Below are positions 57,614 to 64,000 of a stretch of DNA of 64,000 nucleotides, piece by piece. Location: assembly GCF_000224145.3 (NCBI RefSeq), contig NC_020172.2, positions 5,976,983 through 6,040,982 on the forward strand, in the 5' to 3' direction. Within the stretch, counting starts at the first letter, position 1, and each line of letters begins with the position of its first letter. The position numbers and the translations under genes were made by a program. The notes under the pieces are model-generated. The model was not told the DNA's origin, made no database searches, and was given only the letters and a program-made list of their open reading frames with translations. The DNA comes from Ciona intestinalis. Taxonomy: Eukaryota; Chordata; Ascidiacea; Phlebobranchia; Cionidae.

Positions 57614-58889
57614 CAAATCCCCCTCAGGATGTCGTATGACTGTCAATACGTCGACTAAGGTAGCCTCATTGACAGTCCCCCCCTGTTCCAACACCCTGGG
57701 GTTTTCAGCTATCACATCGAATTGATGTTCTAGCAAGATCTGGAATTGAGATTTGTTTAGAGTAATATTCCAACCAAACAGAATAGTTTGCAGTCGCACG
57801 ATGTATTGTTTTTAATCATTGTTAATTTCATTTATTAAGAGTATTATCACACCCAGGTCCAAAGTAGCCTTATTAACAAATCCCTGAGTAACTAAATGTG
57901 AATGAAGGCAACTTACTGAGGGTTCAGGGTTTCGCTGGATAAATCATAATTTAGAATTGTTTTATCAAAATATAAGCTTATTTAATAACAACAGAGCATA
58001 GTTCTCATGGATGCATATAAAATAAAATGTAAAGAAAGGCAATTCGCATTTACGTATTTTAAAGTGCAAAGACTTTACATGGACACAATATACAGTAATT
58101 TTTCCCAATAGGAGCCAATATGCATTGTCGCTTAACACAGTTTGATCTCGATCTGAATGTACGCTAGCAGCTGGAAAAAAGCTATACTAGATGACTGTCT
58201 AGTAGTGGACTTCTAAATCAGTAATGCATGCCTGTAGCAATCCGACCTATATCCGTGGAACAGACAAGGCCGAACATTACGAGCCCAGAGGCATGAACCC
58301 GTGTGAACTGAAATAAATACATTTCTTGGGCAAAGTCCACATTCTGCAATGGACATTAAAGCAGGACAATAACAATGGAACAGAGAGAACTTTCGGTCGA
58401 TTCTGTGTGACGACACATTCTCTTATTCGTAACGCCTTTTACCCGTCTTTGTATAAAGTCGCCTGCATGCTATTCTGAAATTATTCGAGATATTAAATAG
58501 ACCAAAATAAATACATTCGTTGGGATTAAGCTTCAATGAAAATCAAGGAAGATCAGAAATTGTCGCACTAAGCTGAGAGATACGAAGGACATTCAAAACA
58601 TAAACAGCAGCTACGATATAGCCAACCACTACGGCCTGTAAAGTCTGATTTGCGACGAGTCATAAATCTATAAATAACAATTAAGGTAGCGGGCTATATA
58701 CCTACAAAAGTGCATACAACTTTTGTATACACTACTGCTTGCCTAATATTAAATACAATGGTTCATGATTGGTACTTATTAACTGCTTCAACAACGGGCA
58801 TGCGACAACGATCATCAAAATATTTGATAATAAAAAAGGAGACTTACGTGATGGTTTATTGTCTCATTCTGGTCATCTTGTAAAAATGG
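57614..58889 (-). CDS. Candidate multi-exon minus-strand gene, unidentified
   Basis: Several short open segments have good minus-strand splice sites: 58889-58848 (42 nt, PFLQDDQNETINHH, acceptor TTTTACAG, donor GTAAGT), from 58635 (hydrophobic AVVVGYIVAAVYVLNVL, acceptor CTTTACAG, frame stops at 58543), about 58466-58435 (acceptor ATTTCAG, donor GTAAAA), about 58341-58244 (Cys-rich CGLCPRNVFISVHTGSCLW), about 58167-58077 (SVHSDRDQTVLSDNAYWL, donor GTAAAG) and 57739-57614 (126 nt, ILLEHQFDVIAENPRVLEQG, donor GTATGT). A hydrophilic start followed by a hydrophobic stretch suggests a type II membrane protein. However, the phases do not all chain and I recognise no family. It may be a real lineage-specific gene, a pseudogene, or chance. 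Confidence 0.33.
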
Positions 58890-59270
58890 CTGTAAAATAT
58901 AAGGCTCATTAAAGGAGGAATTTATGCGTGAAAAAATCTTAATAACTTGCACCACAGCCTACTAGAGATAGTACCTTCTAATATCTAGTAGGCCGTGCCT
59001 GCACCAAGTATAAAAAGTGAAATAACTTTTTACACTCTCTGTTTAGTACAACCAAATGTGTTTATCGTGTTCTAAGTTAAGAATATATATGCGATAGATA
59101 AAATACTGCTGTACGATGCACTATCTATACTACGGGGTATATATGTATACTATCTGTCTAATTATATAGTTTTGAGGATACGACTTTTGTATTCACCAAT
59201 CTTTTTAAAATTTTATAGTTTTTTAAATACCGATAGTAAACTCAGCTACATTTAAAATTAGTTTGTTGCA
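58890..59270. other. AT-rich spacer, nothing recognised
   Basis: No exon or named repeat seen. A small foldback with CCTACTAGAGATAG and CTATCTCTAGTAG-like arms occurs near 58960-59000. Confidence 0.45.
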
Positions 59271-59548
59271 NNNNNNNNNNNNNNNNNNNNNNNNNNNNNN
59301 NNNNNNNNNNNNNNNNNNNNNNNNNNNNNNNNNNNNNNNNNNNNNNNNNNNNNNNNNNNNNNNNNNNNNNNNNNNNNNNNNNNNNNNNNNNNNNNNNNNN
59401 NNNNNNNNNNNNNNNNNNNNNNNNNNNNNNNNNNNNNNNNNNNNNNNNNNNNNNNNNNNNNNNNNNNNNNNNNNNNNNNNNNNNNNNNNNNNNNNNNNNN
59501 NNNNNNNNNNNNNNNNNNNNNNNNNNNNNNNNNNNNNNNNNNNNNNNN
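59271..59548. other. Assembly gap, 278 N
   Basis: No duplicated flanks found, so this one may represent genuinely missing sequence. It may interrupt the candidate minus-strand gene. Confidence 0.95.
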
Positions 59549-59660
59549 CGTTTTTCTCTCCCCCCTTCCCAGTCATGAACTCCACTGAACACAACTTTAA
59601 TCTGTTCAGATATTTCTTTCGGCTTTGCAGCTTTGTGCAGGGAAGTGTGGAGCAAAACAT
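59549..59660 (-). CDS. Candidate exon at gap edge, unidentified
   Basis: Minus strand, acceptor TGATCATCCAG then an open frame VLLHTSLHKAAKPKEISEQI continuing KVVFSGVHDWEGG into the gap. Composition looks protein-like and could be an upstream exon of the candidate gene at 57.6-58.9 kb. Family unknown. Confidence 0.35.
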
Positions 59661-60047
59661 CTGGATGATCAATATTGTATTTCACTAATTGAGCACGTAA
59701 GTGGTTTGTTTTTAATTGAGCTTGTTGACCGTTGTAGTAAAAGTAAAAGATTAATTAATATTATGCTAATTAGTTTAATAGGTGCTCACTCATTAGAGCT
59801 TTGCTCTCTTGTTTTATTATCAATAAGTTTAACGCAGTCTTAATCAGGAAACTTTTACGAGTTGTTAACCTATGATTTGAGTTTCATGACTTGTAATCTC
59901 ATTCAAAGGCGGATCTAGGAATATTCTGACGGGGTGTTCACAAGAAAATGTTGAACTATTAGTTGCAAAGGGTCGTATTAATATGTGCGTAAATTAACCT
60001 GTAAGTTTTAATTCACCACTTTCATCCCCCCACAGTAGCAAGTTTTT
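59661..60047. other. Spacer with repeat fragments
   Basis: Contains the short repeat CTCATTAGAGCTTTGCTCTC shared with 4447-4484 and the phrase AAAGGCGGATCTAGGAATAT, which looks like a DNA-transposon end. No gene seen. Confidence 0.5.
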
Positions 60048-61126
60048 TCACTTACTTCCAAGTACAGAATATATTGTATGATCTTTAAACGACGTTTTGA
60101 TTTTTCTTCTTTTTTCTCCCAAGCCCGACCACGAAAACTGTAATGCCAGCTTCTTGGTGAAAAAACGCTTCACAAATTCTCTTATAGTACTTCGAAGAGT
60201 GTCTCTCTCCACTACACCAGCCAAAGCAGAGAAATTCTAAAAAATACCTTAATGAGAAACAAACCAACAAAATATTATGAAATTTAAAAATAGGAAAGGT
60301 TTCAGACAAAACACAACTATACTTTTACTTACATTTTCTTGATGAATCAACTGATTAAGTTCTTCCAGTGTGTTTGCAGGTGCAAAATTAATGTAGCTTC
60401 TTCCAGCGTGGGTTATTTCTTTGATGTTGTCCATTTTTTTGTGAAGTTTCATTACGTTTCTTTGAATTTCTGACATATCTGTTCTGATACACCCAATCAG
60501 ATGCAAAATATTGGAGTTTTGATCAGCTGCCTGTATTTTACGTATTTTTTCAGGTGTTGGGGCCGATGTATTCAGTCTGAAAAAGTTATTTGCCGAATAA
60601 CTGACACACAAAATTTAAGATGAAAAAAGAACCACTTAGGCAGAAAAATCCAAAAGAAATGAACTATATACTTTATACAAACCTTTTGCGTATTGGTTCA
60701 GATGGTGAAACTGTATGTTTTACGCAGTATGATCCACCAGGAGTGTGATCTAATGTCTGCATTTGTGTCGGTGAAAACATTGTTTGGAAGTCACTGTCAC
60801 TGCCCGCTTCAGAGGAGCCCACATTCTTTAGCGTGTGTGCTTTTTTAGTACACCGTTCAAATGTTCCTAAGAATGTTTCCAAATAATTTAATCAAAGACT
60901 TCGTATTCAACAGCAAGAAAAGTAACAGCGTTGCATTACCTGCTCCACAAAGTATTCGGCATCTATAAGTTGTCCAGTCAGCTTCTGGACGTTTTACTTG
61001 TTTGACCAACGTCTGAATATTTCCTGATGGTGGCCATTGACATTCTGTTGAAGAGAGCATCCATTCTCTACATGCAATAGCGGTCTCTCTACCCTCAACA
61101 AACTCAATGCATACAAAACGTTTCAT
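60048..61126 (-). CDS. DUF4806-type protein, likely transposon accessory gene
   Basis: Four exons on the minus strand: 61126-60940, 60866-60683, 60576-60333, 60236-60048. All GT-AG, phases 1, 2 and 0, sum 804 nt, 267 aa. The N-terminus (MKRFVCIEFVEGRETAIACR, then REWMLSSTECQWPPSG) has the V-E-F-V-E ... W-L ... C-x-W-P-P pattern, and the C-terminus (NTLEELNQLIHQEN, LRSTIREFVKRFFTKKLALQ, FSWSGLGEKRRKIKTSF) the pattern of DUF4806 as I remember it. Such proteins are often found beside Tnp2-like transposases in invertebrate genomes (recollection). It lies 110 bp downstream of the transposase stop on the same strand, which supports one mobile unit. Function unknown; perhaps DNA binding. Intact frame suggests recent activity or domestication. 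Confidence 0.65.
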
Positions 61127-61235
61127 TTCACAGATATCTACTATAAATTACAGCATTGATAAAATACCTGGAATAAGTAGATTAGGTTAATCAATAACCA
61201 ATGCAAAATAAAACATTTCAAAACAAAGAATCAAC

Positions 61236-63395
61236 TCAAGTACTGTGTATCATTTCCACTGCAACAAATCCCTCTTCAAGGGGCAGCAAAAAACATTTTA
61301 CAATGCGATCGTTTAAAGATATTACATCCAAATGGCTGCTTAATTTGGAAACTTTAAAAACACCCACAGACTTAGAATGAATGGGACGCCTAAAAAGATT
61401 TTTTAATTTTTGATATTTTTGAATAACTAAAAATTGGTCATTGTTACAAGAACAAATGTCAACAACTTTCGAAATCGAGTTTTCAAATCTGATTGTACAA
61501 TCTGCAACTGACTTTACAGATAAAACACTGTTATTAAACAAGTTGGCTTTTTTGTAATGATTGACAAATAAATCTTGAAACTGGGGCAGGTTTTGACCAA
61601 CACCACTCTTAACAACACCAGACACATGGCCCTTGATGAAGCTTTCATCTTTAAACTGAGCTGTGGCAACATTATTTTCATTTTGATGATGAATGTAGCC
61701 ACTCACTTGTTGTAAGGGTTTATACCCAGAGTGCAAACACTTTTTTAAAATGCCAAGGTAGCTTTCAAATGGAAAACAACTGACTTGGTCAAGAGATCCA
61801 AAAAGTTGATAATCTTGTGCTAAATGTGAAACACTGTGAACATTATATGAAATAAAACTACTGCCATAAAGAACAGATGCATCTTCACAGAATTCTGCAA
61901 GTAAGACGGAAACAGCTTCAGTTTTATCATCTGGAGTCAAAGAATTGATCAAAAACCGCATCGCAACACAGAATTTAAGAAAATGAGTGTACCGTTCCTT
62001 GCTTATTATTCTTCTGTCTTTCAGAATAACCATCCCGACGTATAACATAAACAGACGAAACTCTGCTGCTTTCCAATACGACAATTCAGACATTGGTCGC
62101 ATCTTCCGATTAAACTCAACTGGAATGTAATCACGAATATCTAAAATTTTCTGGTTTAAACTTTGTATAGAAATCCTGGATAATTTGGCTTCATAGTGAG
62201 GTTTAATACCTTTCCACCACATTAAGAGTCGCTTTGTGACACCCAAACAACACATGTGCATATAATCAAGAATGAAATGAGACACCATTTTAACACCATG
62301 CTGAACCAGCACCGACGTCCCTTTGTGGTGCGATTGATGTATTTGCAGATTAAAATTTGCATTAGTCCTTGGTGAAGCACTGTTTGTATTGTTAAAAGAA
62401 ACATGACCAGAAACCAACTCATATGAACCATGGACAGTACAGCGCTCACAGCTGTTATAGCCAGAGTGAGACTTTATGCATTTTAAAGCAGAGCGACAAG
62501 GTGCATCGCATATATAAACCTCACTTTCACTTATCTTAAAAGTAAGGTTGCCGCTTTTCAGGGGTGCAGATTTAAGACTATTTACATCGCGCAAAAAGTG
62601 TTTTAAATACAAATCATTTGAAGGTAGCTGTCTGTGTTGTGACTTTTCGCTGCTGTATACACCAACACAAATTGGACGCATAGATAACTTGTAAACGGAG
62701 ACCAAGATTGGATAAAGTTTGTAGTCTGGGGAATGTTTAAATAATGGCAACCCATCAATGTTTACAAGTAAACTATATGAAACCTCCCCACAAAGTTGGT
62801 GATAGTTGTAAAGAAGAATATTTTTTAAAGCTGGAATCCAATTGTTGAAATAAACATACAATCCCCCTTCCATGTTGGTGTAAATTAACTTTGGCCTCGC
62901 CAACAAGTACTTGATTGAACGTGGAAGATCCGGATACAGAGGTTGCAATCTAACAAGCAATCTAGAAACTGCAGCTTTTGGCACGTTTGTCTCCATCAAC
63001 GCCCAGTTTTTAAGAATATTAAATATTTCTGAACAAGTATTAAAGTCAATTGAGGTTGAATGTAACTGCTTAACCTCTGAAATATCCTCGCTGCTGCTGG
63101 ATGAACTTTCTAACAAATTAACATCTAATACATCAACGTCACTTTCAGAACTAGAAACTGATGAAATGTTCGCGTCACAAAAGGTAGAACTTTCATTATA
63201 GCCAGCTACATCGGTATTAAGTCCAACTTCATGTGATTGACAACGCTCCTCTGGGCTAGATGAAGTTGTGCTTGGAATCGCAAGAGCCTTTCTTCGTCGA
63301 ACCCACTGTTGTTTTCTTGACAGCAGTTCATATGGTTTATAGAATGTCCTTTGAGTTTTCTTCCGAGGCATAATATTCCAGCAAACAAAACACAA
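61236..63395 (-). CDS. Tnp2/Plavaka-like (CACTA-type) DDE transposase, intronless
   Basis: 719 codons in one exon from the first Met (63395); the second Met at 63371 (MPRKKTQRTF) is the more natural start, giving 711 aa. N-terminal basic stretch (residues 10-36), acidic/Ser-rich linker (about 77-105), then the catalytic-type core: VNIDGLPLFKHSP (Asp 214), a repeat of LYPILVSVYKLSMRPICVGV, ICDAPCRSALKCIKSHSGYN (Asp 297), CERC (316-319), HHKGTSVL (356-363) and ILDYMHMCCLGVTKRLL (Asp 377, His 380). This order is what I expect of Tnp2-like transposases in the CACTA/EnSpm-Plavaka group. The open frame without stops suggests a recent or domesticated copy. Superfamily call rests on remembered motifs, so other DDE groups cannot be excluded. 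A CACTA-starting hairpin lies 135 bp upstream. Confidence 0.68.
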   Translation of the reverse strand: MCFVCWNIMPRKKTQRTFYKPYELLSRKQQWVRRRKALAIPSTTSSSPEERCQSHEVGLNTDVAGYNESSTFCDANISSVSSSESDVDVLDVNLLESSSSSSEDISEVKQLHSTSIDFNTCSEIFNILKNWALMETNVPKAAVSRLLVRLQPLYPDLPRSIKYLLARPKLIYTNMEGGLYVYFNNWIPALKNILLYNYHQLCGEVSYSLLVNIDGLPLFKHSPDYKLYPILVSVYKLSMRPICVGVYSSEKSQHRQLPSNDLYLKHFLRDVNSLKSAPLKSGNLTFKISESEVYICDAPCRSALKCIKSHSGYNSCERCTVHGSYELVSGHVSFNNTNSASPRTNANFNLQIHQSHHKGTSVLVQHGVKMVSHFILDYMHMCCLGVTKRLLMWWKGIKPHYEAKLSRISIQSLNQKILDIRDYIPVEFNRKMRPMSELSYWKAAEFRLFMLYVGMVILKDRRIISKERYTHFLKFCVAMRFLINSLTPDDKTEAVSVLLAEFCEDASVLYGSSFISYNVHSVSHLAQDYQLFGSLDQVSCFPFESYLGILKKCLHSGYKPLQQVSGYIHHQNENNVATAQFKDESFIKGHVSGVVKSGVGQNLPQFQDLFVNHYKKANLFNNSVLSVKSVADCTIRFENSISKVVDICSCNNDQFLVIQKYQKLKNLFRRPIHSKSVGVFKVSKLSSHLDVISLNDRIVKCFLLPLEEGFVAVEMIHST

Positions 63396-63529
63396 TGTAA
63401 ATATAATTCTTATCTATCCCTTTAATAAAATAACTATGGTTATATTAATTGACAGCAAAGAAACAGAGGTGCAAATGTACAAGGCTTTATCTAGTTGGGG
63501 TGATTGGTTGGGAGTTATTAAATGTTCAA

Positions 63530-63583
63530 CACTAAAATGAGGGACAGAGAGAAACTATTTTCCCTCTGTCCCTACTTTTAGTG
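63530..63583. repeat. CACTA-starting hairpin upstream of the transposase
   Basis: Left arm CACTAAAATGAGGGACAGAG (63530-63549) pairs with right arm CTCTGTCCCTACTTTTAGTG (63564-63583) at 18 of 20 positions around a 14-base loop. CACTA is the signature start of CACTA-type inverted repeats, so this may be a terminal or subterminal element of the transposon. I found no matching copy beyond the DUF4806 gene. Confidence 0.6.
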
Positions 63584-64000
63584 CTGTCCGTTTTGTTCAG
63601 ACGTACCACCCTGAAAATGAACAGCAAATTAAAGAGCATTGGTAAAAAGTTGAATGTTAATTTCAATAAACTGAGAGAGCAACAATTTAATTAAAATATT
63701 GTAATTTGTGGAACTAATGTAGCGGGGAGAGTACGACAGGTGGTGTAAGGGTATCACCTGTGCCGCCCACACTAACCCCCAACTTCTTTTCTAATAAAAT
63801 ATACAGCGGGTATTATTGACCAAAAACTTTAGTCAGGCAACTCAACTATAACGATGCCTTCTCAAAAATAAACCTTTTGGAGATTTTGTTAATATATAAA
63901 AACAATAGTTTTACGGTTCCTAATTTCCCGCCAGATAATTCAATAATTCAAAAACAACTATTTACAGAAAGCGCGCGAAACACAGAGATCCCATTAACAA
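63584..64000. other. Right edge, nothing recognised
   Basis: AT-rich DNA with one GC-richer patch (GGTGGTGTAAGGGTATCACC near 63740, itself a foldback). No exon is supported. Confidence 0.45.

Overview
The window looks like nuclear DNA of an ascidian tunicate, most likely Ciona. This is an inference from AT-rich sequence, many small GT-AG exons, chordate-type orthologues (cyclin K, VPS41, EB1, a class-A-like plexin) and introns full of short dispersed repeats. No prokaryotic, organellar or viral genome is present. All exon maps below were made by eye from splice sites, reading frame and remembered family sequence; no alignment or RNA data were used.

Layout: 170-1588 (+) single-exon cyclin K. 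2383-3854 (+) the last three exons of a low-molecular-weight tyrosine phosphatase (LMW-PTP) whose active-site exons are not in the window. 4581-16143 (+) a complete 23-exon VPS41 gene, with its last four exons present again at 16434-17328. 17569-18325 (+) the first three exons of a second LMW-PTP, whose C-terminal exons are not visible. 20538-26492 (+) a complete EB1/MAPRE gene. 28780-51776 (+) a plexin of about 33 exons, with exons 5-6 and the last two exons present twice. 57614-59660 (-) a set of unassigned candidate exons. 60048-63395 (-) a transposon gene pair: a Tnp2-like transposase and a DUF4806-type protein.

Three of the five runs of N (16222-16271, 34144-34268, 53069-53568) are flanked by near-identical direct copies, each ending or starting at the gap. 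The exon differences I could see are synonymous and the length differences lie mainly in tandem arrays. This is best explained by two haplotypes placed end to end, so the duplicated VPS41 and plexin exons are probably not extra exons.

The non-coding DNA is built from a few families: a tRNA-like SINE body found with two different tails (98-bp and 97-bp units), each of which also forms tandem arrays; a palindromic ~195-bp MITE; a second foldback MITE; hAT-type non-autonomous elements with target-site duplications; and local arrays of 17, 24, 50, 71, 111 and ~125 bp. The most striking regulatory candidate is 36250-37980, inside a plexin intron, where intact ACGT (CRE-like) motifs are very dense. 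Other points of interest are a tandemly duplicated splice acceptor in EB1 and decayed copies of exon starts in plexin introns.

The genes are not an operon: cyclin K (transcription), VPS41 (endolysosomal tethering), LMW-PTP (signalling), EB1 (microtubule plus ends) and plexin (semaphorin receptor) are independent housekeeping or developmental genes that happen to be neighbours.
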